From Alloascoidea africana (lineage: Eukaryota > Ascomycota > Alloascoideomycetes > Alloascoideales > Alloascoideaceae): a DNA stretch of 64,000 nt. A program made the translations under genes and the position numbers. The DNA is taken from NCBI GenBank assembly GCA_030581615.1, contig JAKTTT010000051.1:1-64000 (forward strand), read 5' to 3'. The notes below the pieces were generated by a model. It was given only the letters and a program-made list of their open reading frames with translations. It was not told where the DNA came from and ran no database searches. Below, piece by piece: positions 10,734 to 22,464 of this stretch. Every line of letters begins with the position of its first letter. Position 1 is the stretch's first letter.

Positions 10734-11168
10734 TTAATCCAGATTCTTTGTAATTTTGTCTTTCAACTGAGCAGGAGCAGCGCCTACAACCTGATCAATC
10801 TTCTCTCCATTCTTGAAAAAAAGAAAAGTAGGCATTGCAGAAACACCATACTCTATTGCAATGTCTGGACTGCCATCAACATCAACCTTGTAGTAATCAG
10901 CCTTGACATATTCCTTGGAAAGCTTTTCTAAAACCGGGGATATGGCTTTGCACGGTCCACACCAGGTGGCAAAAAAATCAACTACCACCAGGTTTTCTTT
11001 AGAAATCGCTTTGTTGAAATCTGATAATGATCCGAGCTCTCTTATCGAGCCACTCTCAACTGAATAAAAACGAGGAGTCATAATTGGCGTGCATCTGTTG
11101 GTAAATGCCTTCAAGGCATATGGTCTTCCAATAGAGGAAGCAGCTAACAAAGTCCTTCCTGAAAACAT
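10734..11168 (-). CDS. TRX3: Mitochondrial thioredoxin
   Basis: A 144-residue thioredoxin. Residues 1 to about 35 are rich in Arg, Ser, Ala and Thr with no acidic residues (MFSGRTLLAASSIGRPYALK), typical of a mitochondrial presequence. The thioredoxin fold follows with the redox motif WCGPCKA in the context VVDFFATWCGPC. The cis-proline loop reads AMPTFLFF. The C-terminal helix is APAQLKDKI. By family knowledge it reduces protein disulphides in the matrix with thioredoxin reductase and NADPH. The presequence is the reason for choosing Trx3 rather than the cytosolic Trx1/2. The stop is TAA at 10734-10736. No intron is apparent. Confidence 0.9.
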   Translation of the reverse strand: MFSGRTLLAASSIGRPYALKAFTNRCTPIMTPRFYSVESGSIRELGSLSDFNKAISKENLVVVDFFATWCGPCKAISPVLEKLSKEYVKADYYKVDVDGSPDIAIEYGVSAMPTFLFFKNGEKIDQVVGAAPAQLKDKITKNLD

Positions 11169-12548
11169 GTCTTATGTACAGTAATTTCAACAGCTTCCAA
11201 ATGATGTTGGACCAAACTGTGTGTGAACTGAACTCGGGCTTGGTAATCAATATAGAGACATTGATTCGTAGGGAAGATCCGGACTTGGTTTTACGCCGAG
11301 TTGTAATTTTAGTCCCGTTGAGCTCTCAAGATCTTCGGTTTGGTTTGAATATGCGTAGTTCACCAGAACCTGAAAAATGCCCTTTTGTCAGTACATAGGT
11401 GTTTGTGACCTTCAGATTGGATGGTGTGGACAAGCTTTCTGAAGCGTTGAAGGGATACAAAAAGCTTTGAAGATGAATCTTTCGAGCAGACCTGTTTCCC
11501 CTAGATATGGGATAGCCCGCAGTGTAAGCAAGATGGTTTCATCGTATTGTTGAAACCCGGGGAATTGAATGCTTGAGTTCGGCTTGATCCTCCAGTAAGT
11601 GCTTCGATGTAAGAAGGATGGCATCATTTTGGAGTCTTTGTTTCAAGAGATTCGCGTTTACACTTGTCTTTGTCGGAATTGGAGGTCGGTAAGAAGGCTT
11701 TTCCAAGTTCCTGGCGTTAAAAGTGTGCGCCTTTGATTTCGCATGAGATGTATTATCGGCGAATTGGAATTTACCGTTTAAAACGTTTATCTCATAGTCC
11801 TGGGAAAAAGTGACCAAGTACCTTATCAAGGGAAATCTCGCTTTAGATGTTGATATTATACAAACTATATTCATATCAATCACGATGTCGTAACTTTTAT
11901 CAGGGTCTTACCCTTACATTGGCCCAAATAGACTGTAGATACGTTTTGCAAACTAGATCTCAAAATCACAAATCACGATTGATTGGCAATGAAGTTTATT
12001 GTTGACCTACTCCAGATCTGGAGCTAGGGTTTCTCTTGAATAAATCTGACCAAGTATTTATGATTAGCTATCAGACTTTCTAGTTCTATCATTAGAGATC
12101 TCCATTAGTCCCAACCTTATATATATTGGATCTTGATGTCGGGAGGCTTGGTTGACGATTCTCTGCGTAGAGGTTTTGCTGTTTCTTTGTCGTTGACTTT
12201 AGAGACGAAGACAAGAACAAGAAAGAGTCGGATTCCCATATGAACCAAGCACAGCAAGCGACCAATGAATCTGTCAGGAATACCAGAGGCCGCCTTACCT
12301 GGATCTCTGCCATTTCAGAGGAGGTCATCACAAATACAAGTCAATCCAGTTTCTAGTCATATTAGCACAAAAGCCGAAATCCTAATTAGATACTTACTAG
12401 AGAATATCTGTTCTCTTATTTTTTGTTTCCGTTGTAGTATCTTTAATTTAGTATATGTATACGTAACAAGTGCTAAAAACAAATGCCAAAAATAAAATAA
12501 AAGAAAAAGTAAAAAACTGAACAGAGTAAAAGTGCCCAAGATCCAAGA
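11169..12548. other. 1.4 kb region with a possible unresolved spliced gene on the minus strand
   Basis: This gap is unusually long for the neighbourhood. On the minus strand a short ATG frame (ATGGCAGAGATCCAG at about 12311-12297) runs straight into GTAAGG, a plausible first exon and donor. Downstream minus-strand frames at about 11883-11539 (RPPIPTKTSVNANLLKQ) and 11627-11412 (QYDETILLTLRAIPYLGE) look protein-like but lie in different frames. I could not join them into a convincing gene or recognise a family. A fast-evolving multi-exon gene is possible. An ordinary promoter region for the thioredoxin gene is equally possible. Confidence 0.3.
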
Positions 12549-14026
12549 CTAGTCAGAATTGTCAGCAAGATCTATTCCTTTAACAGCTGCCTGCCTAGCC
12601 CATTTTCGGGCTAGTATAGAAGCATTCAAAAACCTTTTGGAAGCATACTTCTTGAAAAATGCTTCATGCTGAATAGGGCCGGTCAAATAATCCATCATCA
12701 TTTCCACAACCACAATAAGATCATCGGTATCATAACCACCTGAATAATGAACCAGGTTAGCGTTCCAAGAGCCCTTCCCCAAAATTTTTCGAGACAGATA
12801 CATGGCAGCGGCAGAAACTAGAGAAGGATACATTCCAATAAATCGATGGTCAACCAAAGAGATTTCAAGGAGATACTTTCCTAGCGTTCGGGACTGTGCA
12901 TCATAATCATCAGCTTTAGAAATCCGTCGCAAAAAGTTCATGGGATTAGGATAGGACATGTTGAATTCCAAGACCTGAAGAACAAACCGTTCAGCTTCCA
13001 GAATATCCGACTCGGAATAACTCTCCTCGGTAACGTAGACGTAAGTTTGAATTGAAGGTGAAAAAACTTCCTCATATTTAGCAGCGATGAACAGAGAAAC
13101 CACAGCCAAAAGCTGGAGTTTATCAACTTCAATCATCTCACATGACATGAATCTATCCATAATATTTATAGCAAGGAATAACGTCTCTGGTAAAAGTCTG
13201 AACCGAGTGTGAACTTCAATTATCCAGTCAACTAAAATGGACCTCATTTCCGGCTTTACGCTTTTCTGAAAGACCAGGTAGCTAGGATCCGGAACTGTTT
13301 TCTTCTCGAGGTCGCAGAGGTAGTCAAAAATATCAACAACGTACTCCGAGACCATCAAGGGGTCGTCAATATCTTCTTCGTCAAGGTCATCCCAAGGCAC
13401 TGTCCTTGACTTTTTTAGTAACCGGGTTTCCTCCGCAAGGTCAAATTTTAAACCGGACTCTTTCTCGTCCAAGATATCCTCTACTGGCCGTTTGTTCTGC
13501 TTTATTAAATCCTGCTTTGTAACCTTGCTTGTTTCCTTGTATGTTGCTAGGGCTTTTTTCTCTGCTGCAACGAGCTCTTTGCGTGACTCTTTCTCGACAT
13601 CAATCTTATTCTTTGTCGGTAAAGTCGAAGACTTTGTAGATCTTTTATTCGTTGACTTTGAAGTCAATTTTCCCCTTGCTTGAGACGCGACACCTGAAGA
13701 AACCAAGTTTTTCTTTCCATTCACGGCAATTGTTTTGCTTGCGTTACTCACGTCTCCAAGTGCTGCTCTTCTTCCCTCAGCAGGCAGGGAAGCTTTAGAG
13801 GGTGCTTTTGTAGCTGCTGATTTAGATCTGGTAACTCTTATATTTGAAGCGTACACATTTTCGTCGTGTTGCCTTGTGCTAGCTCTTGTCGTGGCCTGGA
13901 AAACGTAGTCAGCGACTGGTATGAACCAAAGGATGAAAGAAACAATAAACAGAAAGAATTGAAAATTGAACAGACACTATGATAGATAAAGAGGAACCAA
14001 AAACTTATGCTTACATGTGATCGCAT
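12549..14026 (-). CDS. B-type mitotic cyclin, two exons
   Basis: Exon 1 is only 12 nt (14026-14015, MRSH). Exon 2 is 13895-12549. The product has 452 residues. The frame upstream of codon GTG 13856 is open but lacks an ATG, and splicing supplies one in phase. Residues 47-55 (RAALGDVSN) are a canonical destruction box for APC/C-dependent proteolysis. The two cyclin folds start near residue 221 (MRSILVDWIIEVH, the MRAILxDW signature), with FIAAKYEEVFSP and a second box around MYPSLVSAAAMYLSRK. B-type cyclins activate Cdk1 for S phase and mitosis. The protein resembles Clb1-4 and S. pombe Cdc13, but which Clb it replaces cannot be decided here, so no symbol is given. Confidence 0.92.
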
Positions 14027-16229
14027 CTTCAGAAAAAAGTGAATAAAATAGAACTTTTATAAATATCTCGATCTTATTGGGCTAGAATTGATTGTTAGCA
14101 GGGGATCGAAGCTTTGCTGAGAGCATTATGCCATGGAGTCTATCTTCCCACAAATAAATGTATACCTTGTACTATTATCCCGTTTCTTAAGCTAGCGGGC
14201 AATGGACACAATCTGGAGATATAAGTGTGATACCAGTGAGGCTCCCAATTCAAAAAACGACAGGAAAAAAAGAGGGAATCCGTCAAAGAGAAGAAGAACT
14301 ATTCTCAAATAAAATTATGCCAACGCGTAACAGAAAGAGGTGTCACGAAAAGGGGCTTGAATAGAATTCAAATATGTTGCTTGATGAAGGGAGAGAGGAA
14401 AATTAGAAGGGATCTCACCTTGCACAAAAGCATCACTGCTAGAATCAGAAATTGATGTTCGGGTGTAATTTCAGCTTTGGCGGATTGCCGTGGAGAAGTG
14501 TTTTCATTATACCCAATTGGGAAATATAGAGATCTGGTCACGTGGATTTGTCAATTCTCCTGGCCTCCGCGATTGAAAAAAAAGGACCGCGATTCTTTCA
14601 AAAGCTTCTGTGTTTGTTGGGGTGGAAACCGGCAGAGAGTATTTATGGAGTAGTGGGGGCTTGCACTTTTCTGCGAGGTTTCCTATTGCAGAAGACCCAA
14701 ATCAGAAAGTGGACAAGATCTACAGTATCAAAAATCGAAACGCAGTAGGTCATTTGCTTAGCTGGGAAATACAGCCTCGCTGGCTGGGGTACCAATGTGC
14801 TTGTTCGGCAAAAACTAGACAGTTCGGCGCAAAAGAATGTAAATGATTTTGTGGCCTTACTTGATCTCGGGGAGGCCTTCTCCTGGCCAGGGATTATTTT
14901 TGTAGCGTTTTGAATCTTCAGTCCTAAGCACAAATGCTACTTACAGTCAACAAGTCTTGAATAGTGATCACCTATAAAAACGTGTATTTTCATGGGTTGA
15001 TCTTTAGAGAGTTTCAGGTCCTTGTCACTTTTTAATGAAGCCTCACATAATATTAGCAGTCTCTACGGGATTGCTTTATTTGTTTACAGGCAGGTCGGAA
15101 TCTTACCCATTGGATTCAAAACTCTGTGCCATATTCATAGCTAAAGATAGCAAGGTACTTGACAGCTTTGCATAGTGCTTGTTCCATCTAAAATCTTTCA
15201 ATTGGCCGAGATTAATGAATTATCAAAGTTTCAATACAGATTCAATACTGTATACACATTAATATGGCAAATTGTAAGAGAAGATAGATTAACACAAGCA
15301 GAAGGTCCGTCTCACGAAAGGCAGTTAATTAAATGATTAAAATTGGTCAGCAGTCAGAATGGAATACAGAATGAAATTAGAGGGATTAATAGTAATTTCT
15401 CAAGGGCTCGTTAACATCAGAGCTTGAGTTTTTCGTTTTTCTTTCTGTGTCTTGCAACCTTTCATTTGTTGTATCAGGGCTCTCGGAACGGGTTAATCCA
15501 TCACAACAGATTTGACGAGAGCATTTTCCGCTTGTTGATAACATAGTTTTTGTATAAAAACGTGGTGTGCTAATTAATTTCAATCACTGCTGCCATGTTC
15601 ACAGTTTATTCTAAGACCGTGACTGGGTGGTAGGTTCTAGTTCATTGAATTTCAGAAATTGTGTGATCTTGACCTAGTTCCGTTGTTAAGGGAACAATCA
15701 GTTATCAGTATTACGCTTGGAGTTTGGGTGTTTGGAAGTGGCTGAATAGAATCCGTAAATGCGGTGAAGTTTAGACTACAAGAATTGATCAGAGTCAATT
15801 ATCAGAAGGTTGAGAATAGAATTGTCATTTAGCAAGCCTGCCTCTATAGTGAGATTTGAAAGGAGGCTTACAGCTAACTCTAGACAACTAGAAGGATTCG
15901 AAAAGCGCAATGCAAATGCCGCTTATTACCCGGTTATAGCATGGTTCCAGAGGGATGAAACTGACCATTCCAGCTTGGGGAATGCCCAAGGGCTAAAGGA
16001 TACTGGGCCAATATAGATTTCTCAAGACCAGAAGCAATCTGCAATCTCACACAGGGGGAGATGATTCAATTACGCAGGTAATTTTAGTACACTTGTGTAG
16101 TCTGCCTTGCATTGACAGGCTTGAGGCTTTGTCACCATCAAATTCCGGGTAACAGAAGAAAAAATGAAGGATGAGCATCGTTTTTTTTTTCAAGACATTT
16201 CAAGATAGAAACTGTGAAAATACACACCA
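14027..16229. other. 2.2 kb divergent intergenic region between the cyclin gene and LOC1
   Basis: No frame with conserved features. Short plus-strand frames at 14542-14846 and 15810-16016, and a minus-strand frame at 15386-15583, are compositionally unremarkable and not called. It presumably carries a long cell-cycle-type cyclin promoter, and an ACGCGT hexamer sits at 14323-14328. Confidence 0.5.
14323..14328. promoter_or_regulatory. ACGCGT (MCB-type) hexamer upstream of the cyclin gene
   Basis: The palindrome ACGCGT, the core MBF/MCB element of G1/S genes, lies about 300 bp upstream of the cyclin ATG. The hexamer also occurs elsewhere in the window (22539, 41629, 52090), so on its own it is weak evidence of regulation. 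Confidence 0.25.
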
Positions 16230-16944
16230 ATGGGACGAACGAGATCAAAATCACAAACTACGAAACGAGCACAGACTCAGAACAAGAGGAGAAATGTAGA
16301 ATCAGAGATGGTTTCGGATTCTCAGGCTCACAACGTCTCGACTACAAACATTGAACGACAGGCTAAGAAAGAAACAAAGTTTAACAAAAATCGAGAGAAG
16401 AAGTTATTGAGACAAAAGTTACTATATGGAAAGGTAAGATGCTCAACCTGGTGATGATATTTTTCTGGGGGATCAAGAGCTAATAGTTGTTTTAGAAAAA
16501 ACCAAAAGTCTATGAAGAGAAAGAGCTTGATTTACCAATATTGAACAGAGCAATACAGCCAGGCGTGAAGAAAGTTAACAAGAAAAAGGGCAAAGTTTTT
16601 GCAACACAGGTATGTACCGGACATCTTTTTAGTATCTTCAGTCATGGCCACTATTAACGCTCGTTTCTTAACAGGATGCTATGATGAGGATACTGAATCA
16701 AGTTGCGAATCAAAATGAGGATACAATTGCATCTAAACTGGAGAAAGCACAAAGACTGGAAGAAATTAGAGAAATAAAACGACAGGAAATTGAAAAGAAG
16801 AAAGAAAAACTAGAACAGAAAAAGCAGGAGTTGAAGAGCAAGCGAAATACCTCGAAGAAAGTTAAAAGGTCAGAAAATAAGAAGCAGGGAGAACAGGAAG
16901 GACTAAAGAATGGGACATCTAAAAAGAGTGTTTCTTTTGCATAA
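16230..16944 (+). CDS. LOC1: Loc1, nucleolar 60S biogenesis and mRNA localisation factor, three exons
   Basis: Exons 16230-16433, 16496-16609 and 16675-16944, all joined in phase 0, give 195 residues (S. cerevisiae Loc1 has 204). The protein is highly basic. Conserved Loc1 blocks appear in order: LYGKKKPKVYEEKELDLPIL, NRAIQPGVKK, SKLEKAQRLEEIREIKR and the terminal KSVSFA. The third exon forms a long charged helix. Loc1 is a constitutively nuclear RNA-binding protein. It acts in pre-60S maturation and in assembly of the ASH1 localisation particle, whose motor is a class V myosin. The donors are GTAAGA and GTATGT. All three conserved blocks fall on different exons or span the joints cleanly, which supports the splice model. 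Confidence 0.9.
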
Positions 16945-17393
16945 CAAGCAACTGCTTGGATTTACAGTTCTTGTGTCATCAATTCTCCTATATACTGTTT
17001 ACAGCTGTCGCTATTTCTAAATGGTGATGAGAATTATTCATATTGAATCTTCAGGTTCAGGAGGCTAAGAAAAAATTTAGATCGGTTAATATGGTCTGAT
17101 TACGGAGCCGTTTCATCCACTTTTGGCGTTTCAGTATTTTCATTTGCTAGAACGGTATAATCATAATCATTATATTTTGATAGTATGTACTAAAGTCATT
17201 TTTAATGGCCATAAGGAACTTTTAGAAGTAAATTCGAACTTGTGATGATATAAGCCAAAATAGATAAAAAAAAATACTAACATAATTCAATGATTTACTG
17301 CAAAATTTCATACAATGAAGACAGATAAATAGTACTCAAATCCAAAGAACTCAACAAGCTGAGAGAATACAGAATGAATTTGGCATGTTTTCC
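16945..17393. other. Convergent intergenic region
   Basis: 3' flanks of LOC1 (+) and PTR2 (-). AT-rich with no gene seen. Confidence 0.5.
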
Positions 17394-19112
17394 TCAAACA
17401 TTTTTTTCTCCCGAAGTTTCTGAAACATTCCAGTTTTTAGCATCAAGAATATCAAAGGTATCCTCAAATTTGTTGTACTTTTTGAACAAAAACCAAAAAA
17501 TCACTCCAGCACTTCCAGTGGCACAGGCCAATCCAGTGAACACCCAGACCATGTTTGGATCTTTCGCTGTTGGTGAGATGGCGATTCCGATAGCGGATCC
17601 AAAAGCGTTTGTAAGCAAGAACATAGACATGATAAAAGACTTCATGTTTGCTGGTGCCTTGGTATAAGCGTACTCCAGGCCAGTAACGGAAGCAAAGATC
17701 TCAGAAAGAGCAATAAACAGGTATGCTGGGGTCTGTAAAGCAACATGGACCTTATTAGGAAGCTGGCCGTCATTGGATTCTGGACATGATAGTGGAGAAT
17801 CGAAACAAGGGCCAGTTGTGTAGATAATATGCTGGACAATTGCAGCGTAGGCCATTGCAATGGCACCAAAGAAAAAACCAAATGTTATTCTTGTTATTGG
17901 CTTGAATCTGATTCCAACCTTCCTAAGCATGGGATAAATCACTCTGTCGCAGAGGGGAATAAAAATCAACATAGATAGAGGATCAATGTTTTGCATAATA
18001 TCGTTGGGGACTCCGTGTGTTTCCATTTGAGATGCTTGAGCAATAAAACTGTTAACCATCTGACCATAGACGACCCAGTAGATAGGGTAAAATATAAAAA
18101 CTTTGCACGCTTTAACAGCTCGCTTGACTTCTTCGACATAAATGTCTGTCCAGTTAACGGCGCTCCAGTTATGTTCTTGCCTAAAGCTTGGTTTTGCTGC
18201 ATCCATATTTCCCTGATTTTTCAGTGAGATCAGTAAAATTCTAAAGCAGTCTGGAATGACAGATCCCTGTGGGGGTTTTTTGATATAGTAGTTTTTTCCC
18301 AAAAAGAGGCATACAATTCCGAGGAAAAAGAAGCAAAATGGTAACAGATAAGCAGACCAGAAACCGATTTCCATCTCCATTTCGGTCGTTGCGATTGCTG
18401 ATAAAGATCCAACATTGATGCAGAGATAAAAAATCATAAAAATAGATTGAATAGTGATAGAAGGATCCACAATAACTCGTTCTCCAGTTTTCAAAACTCG
18501 AACAAACTTCTTGGTGCGTGTGTATTGTTCAGCAATCAGAGGAGATACATTTGACTTAATGCCACCAGTTCCAAGACCAATAACGATCATAGCCACAACC
18601 AAGCCTGCTAATGATGCTCCTCCGTGAATTGCGAAAGGCAAAGACGTCACAAACAGGATAGCTATACCAATAACATAGATAAAGGAAAAATAGACAATCG
18701 TCTTGAATTTACCCAAATATGAGTCTGCAATGTAAGCCCCAATAATTGGAGTGACATAACACCAAAATTGGAAGAAATAAGATAGAGCAGTGGCATGAGA
18801 TTGACCCAGACCAATGGCACCAGGAGTTCTATCATGAGGTTTGTATTGCATGTAGTTCATGAAAGGGCCACTTAGACCATAGTAAGCAAAACGTTCACAC
18901 AATTCAACACCGGCTACAAACCAGGCTGATTTTGGCAAAGCATCTGCTATGTGTCTTAGCGTTGAGATTTCTTCAGGTGTCGCTTCATCAACATCTGAAG
19001 AATCTATTGAATGGGCATAATTTTCAAGGCTTTTCTTTGCGTTTGTGTCTGTAGCTTTTGATTGGGAATCTAAAGCTGCTATCCCAGTGTTTTCTTGCTG
19101 ACCAGAAGACAT
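17394..19112 (-). CDS. PTR2: Proton-coupled di/tripeptide transporter (POT/PTR2 family)
   Basis: A 572-residue plasma-membrane symporter with about 12 membrane helices. The family signature ELCERFAYYGLSGPF lies near residue 65, carrying the ExxER-type motif used in proton coupling. A second signature is GTGGIKSNVSPLIAEQY near residue 180. Both N- and C-terminal tails are hydrophilic, and the N-terminal tail is Ser/Glu-rich, as in fungal Ptr2 (S. cerevisiae, 601 residues). The family imports di- and tripeptides. In yeast it is controlled by the Ubr1/Cup9 peptide-sensing circuit, but nothing here shows that regulation directly. There are no introns. The unusually long upstream region (19113-21450) would suit a regulated promoter. 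Confidence 0.93.
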   Translation of the reverse strand: MSSGQQENTGIAALDSQSKATDTNAKKSLENYAHSIDSSDVDEATPEEISTLRHIADALPKSAWFVAGVELCERFAYYGLSGPFMNYMQYKPHDRTPGAIGLGQSHATALSYFFQFWCYVTPIIGAYIADSYLGKFKTIVYFSFIYVIGIAILFVTSLPFAIHGGASLAGLVVAMIVIGLGTGGIKSNVSPLIAEQYTRTKKFVRVLKTGERVIVDPSITIQSIFMIFYLCINVGSLSAIATTEMEMEIGFWSAYLLPFCFFFLGIVCLFLGKNYYIKKPPQGSVIPDCFRILLISLKNQGNMDAAKPSFRQEHNWSAVNWTDIYVEEVKRAVKACKVFIFYPIYWVVYGQMVNSFIAQASQMETHGVPNDIMQNIDPLSMLIFIPLCDRVIYPMLRKVGIRFKPITRITFGFFFGAIAMAYAAIVQHIIYTTGPCFDSPLSCPESNDGQLPNKVHVALQTPAYLFIALSEIFASVTGLEYAYTKAPANMKSFIMSMFLLTNAFGSAIGIAISPTAKDPNMVWVFTGLACATGSAGVIFWFLFKKYNKFEDTFDILDAKNWNVSETSGEKNV

Positions 19113-21450
19113 TTCTCAGTTACAGCTAATTCCTTGTGATGAGAAGAGTAATTCAATGGGGGAAAAGAAAATAAAACAAGGGTAGAATTGGGGAATTATA
19201 TAGTAACGAGGAATAAAATGGAGAACTTTGATAAGTAAAATTTTTAGAACACAAAACAAAACTGATTGGAAGAATTTTTACTGCTACTTCATTTATCGTG
19301 GTCTCAGTAGTAAGGTGGTTCCAAAATCTTCTAGGTTACGAAACTCTGATAAGATGTTGTCCAGCTTAAAGAGCCCGGTGAGAAGGAAAAAACTGCACAT
19401 AAAGACAGCAAAGCCTAAAAGTGGAACTATGGAAAAAAAAGTCTTTCAAAAAAGGCAATTGTGTATCTGCAATTCTTGGTTCTCAAGGTAAGCATGTTTT
19501 GCGAAAAAGGACATCTATAGTTTGCATCTGCCCCTCTTTCTTAACTCTGCTAAAAAAGCAGGCATCATTCGTTTTTGATATTCTATTGTTATATCCAAGC
19601 ATGGCTGTGAGGCAAGTCACCAGTGGTAAAAGAAATGTTGATTTATCAGGGAATTGAAATTATGAAGTGCATCTGGAGAAAACTACGTCTAGAGGCATGA
19701 TGTTTTTGCCGTTCCTTTGTCTTTTTGCGCGCTGTCTTATGACCCTGCTTTTCTTATAGTGTAGCTGCATATCGAGTGGAAGCGTATGGGTCAATGGCAC
19801 CCTAGAGTTGCAACAGAAATGGGATTAAGGTTTCGACCCTGACGTGTCAAGCTTCAGCCTTACAGACCCTCGCCCTCCAAACGAGTTGCTTGTATCTCTT
19901 TCTTTATGGAATTGAACATAAAATGACAATATTATAACTGTTATATGGTTGTCATTAAGCAACTTGTTCAAAGACATGAAATGGAAAGAGAGAATGAAAA
20001 CTAAAGAGAAAAATGGATTTCGTGGAATGACATCATTTTACAAGGTTGCTATTAGATCTCTCCATTTTTTACGCGCTGTACCTCCAAATCGAGAATTACT
20101 TCCTATGTCACGCATATCGAGAAGCCAAAGCACAAACCACAGCTATCATACTTTACCATGTAGACGTAGGTTTACCTTTCAAGATAAACAATAAACTTCT
20201 ACTCTGGGGTTCCATCCATGACATAGTTCTATTACAATATAGGATTCTTCTTACTTAAAATTTCACTTTATCCGTTGAAAGATGTGTACATTGGTTTACC
20301 AGTCTCGGGGCGAAATCTGAAAAGTCGGCCCTTTGAAAGGGCCATCTTAGACCTAGACTTTATCCTTTTTAGGCTACCAGAGACAAAAACTTACCAGTCA
20401 TATAAAACAGCACTCTGGCATCATATCTTTTGTATCAACATCTTCGTAGAAGACAGAATACACAAAAGTGAGTCATCAGCGCACCACATCTCCTTGAAAG
20501 TTTTTTTGAATTTTGAATTTTGTAAGACCGGAATCTCAAAACTTGTTCCCACTAGCATAATGACTGAAATAGTCTAGACTTCATTCTCGTTTACAATCAT
20601 GCTGGTTTATCGTTTTGTTTTGATAGCCTCTCTAATGAGCAGTCGAGAATTGCTCACTTTTCCTTCCCATCTTTGAATTGTTCACCCGAAGTTTAAACAT
20701 TTTAATCCATGAAAATCAAATTGTAATAGCCCCGGTGCTCATGCTCAGATATACTTTTAGAAGTAAGCAACCTATATAGTGAGGCTCTTCTGCTCTTCCA
20801 TTAGCATCTTTGGAAAATCCATAAGGAGGAAGAGAATTCGATTTGCAATGTATCCACATGTTTCTCTCGCAGTAGAACCATAGGATTTTTCTGGTTCAGC
20901 AATCTTTATCCTGAGATTACATATTGTGCATATTTTTGCAAGTCTCGTTCTTTTCCTAATTATTACAGAGAACACAATGAATATGCATCTAGCTGGGACA
21001 GATAATTGTAAGCTCATTGTTCTTATTTATGCCTATCTTATAAATGTCCAGGGATGAGCCTGGTAGTTTACATTCACCAAGACCAAGCAGCTGTGAGGAG
21101 ACATTTGCAAGTACCAGAATAATTCATGGGCCTAAAATATACATCTGTAAACAAATTTTCTTTTACTTGTGATCTTATTATTTTTCACATTTTTTGTTTT
21201 CCTTACTATTTTGAACTCCTGTGACTAAGAAATGTAGGTCAATGCTATCTTTTTTTCATTATTTCACTCTTCTTTCCACCTCGACGACTAGAAATAAATG
21301 ACTTTTTGCTCAATCGTTGGGCCGCAACTATTGAGCTCTATGGCAAGCGCTATAACAAACAAACAAAAAGTTTTATCGCATATAGCACTCAAAATCGCAG
21401 GAACGCTACTAAAGAAAAAAGCCACATTGGCCAATGATTATCATTAAATT
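19113..21450. other. 2.3 kb intergenic region upstream of PTR2
   Basis: Contains several plus-strand frames of 70-100 codons (for example 19228-19491 and 20275-20577) with Lys/Phe/Cys-rich, AT-driven composition and no conserved motif. None is called. It holds the PTR2 promoter and the RFC4 3' end. Confidence 0.5.
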
Positions 21451-22464
21451 CTATCTGGAGGTTTTATGTTTAATGCCAAGTTCGCTCAATCTCGCCAAAC
21501 AGCCAGCAAGTTGAAGATAGGTAGACACTCCTTCTAGTAATTTCATATGCGTAGTTCCAATCTCTTTGATAAACTCCAGCTTAACAGGCTCATTAATTGT
21601 ATCCATTGTTTTTGTAACTCTGAATGCGGTCGTAATTATGTCAATAGAACTGTATCCTTTATCCCAAAGCATTTGAAGCCTTTCCAATGCATCATCAATC
21701 TTTCCATCAAAACACGCAGAAATGATCTCACGAACCACTAAAGGATGTGGTGAATCGACAACTTTGAACACATTGTCACCGTTCACCAAACCAAATCCTG
21801 CGACTGTACTTTGAAGGTTGTTGATGGCTTGTCTCATGTCGCCCTCAGCAGTAAAGATCAAAGCACTTAATCCATCCTCCGTGTATTCGCATTGCTCTTG
21901 CTCAATGATCTCTAAAAGCTTTTTCAATACTTGGGTGTCTGATAACTTGCTGTATCTCAAAATTGCGCACCTGGATTGTATAGGTTCGATAATCTTGTTT
22001 GATTGATTGCATGCGAATGCAAACCGCGTCGTGTTCGAGTAAATTTCCATAGTTCTTCGCAGAGCCTGTTGGGCTCCTTGTGTCATACTGTCAGCTTCAT
22101 CTAGCACTACAATTTTATGCCTGCCTGGAGGCAGAACCACTTTCTTCTGAGCGAAAATTTTGATCTTATTGCGTACAACATCTATGCCTCTGTCGTCGGA
22201 CGCATTTAGTTCAAGAACTGCATTTGAATAACTTTTGCCCAGTAGTTCTCGTGCCAAACAATGAATTGACGTTGTTTTTCCGATACCTGGAAGTCCAGAG
22301 ATGATTACATGGGGCATATTTCCAGTTTTCGCAATCAGCTTTAACCTCTCAATTGTTTCTTCATTTCCCACCACATCATCCAATATCGTGGGCCGATATT
22401 TTTCCACCCAAGGTAGACTAAGTGCTAGAGACTTGTTAACCGCTTTCGATGATGAAGTTGCCAT
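21451..22464 (-). CDS. RFC4: Replication factor C small subunit Rfc4
   Basis: Started at ATG 22464 (MATSSSKAV), 337 residues. An in-frame TTG further upstream is not used. It is a AAA+ clamp-loader subunit. The RFC box LPWVEKYRP is near residue 16, Walker A is GLPGIGKTT, the DEAD-box Walker B is VVLDEADSM, and the arginine-finger motif SRC lies in [16 protein letters not shown]. The C-terminal collar helices follow. Near-identical stretches ([31 protein letters not shown]) match S. cerevisiae Rfc4 (323 residues) rather than Rfc2, Rfc3 or Rfc5. The RFC pentamer loads PCNA at primer ends. An ACGCGT element sits 75 bp upstream of the ATG. Confidence 0.95.
   Translation of the reverse strand: MATSSSKAVNKSLALSLPWVEKYRPTILDDVVGNEETIERLKLIAKTGNMPHVIISGLPGIGKTTSIHCLARELLGKSYSNAVLELNASDDRGIDVVRNKIKIFAQKKVVLPPGRHKIVVLDEADSMTQGAQQALRRTMEIYSNTTRFAFACNQSNKIIEPIQSRCAILRYSKLSDTQVLKKLLEIIEQEQCEYTEDGLSALIFTAEGDMRQAINNLQSTVAGFGLVNGDNVFKVVDSPHPLVVREIISACFDGKIDDALERLQMLWDKGYSSIDIITTAFRVTKTMDTINEPVKLEFIKEIGTTHMKLLEGVSTYLQLAGCLARLSELGIKHKTSR

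Noticed and set aside
19228-20577. Plus-strand ORFs of 70-100 codons upstream of PTR2
   Set aside because: AT-driven composition, no domain, no promoter-like leader, and overlapping frames.
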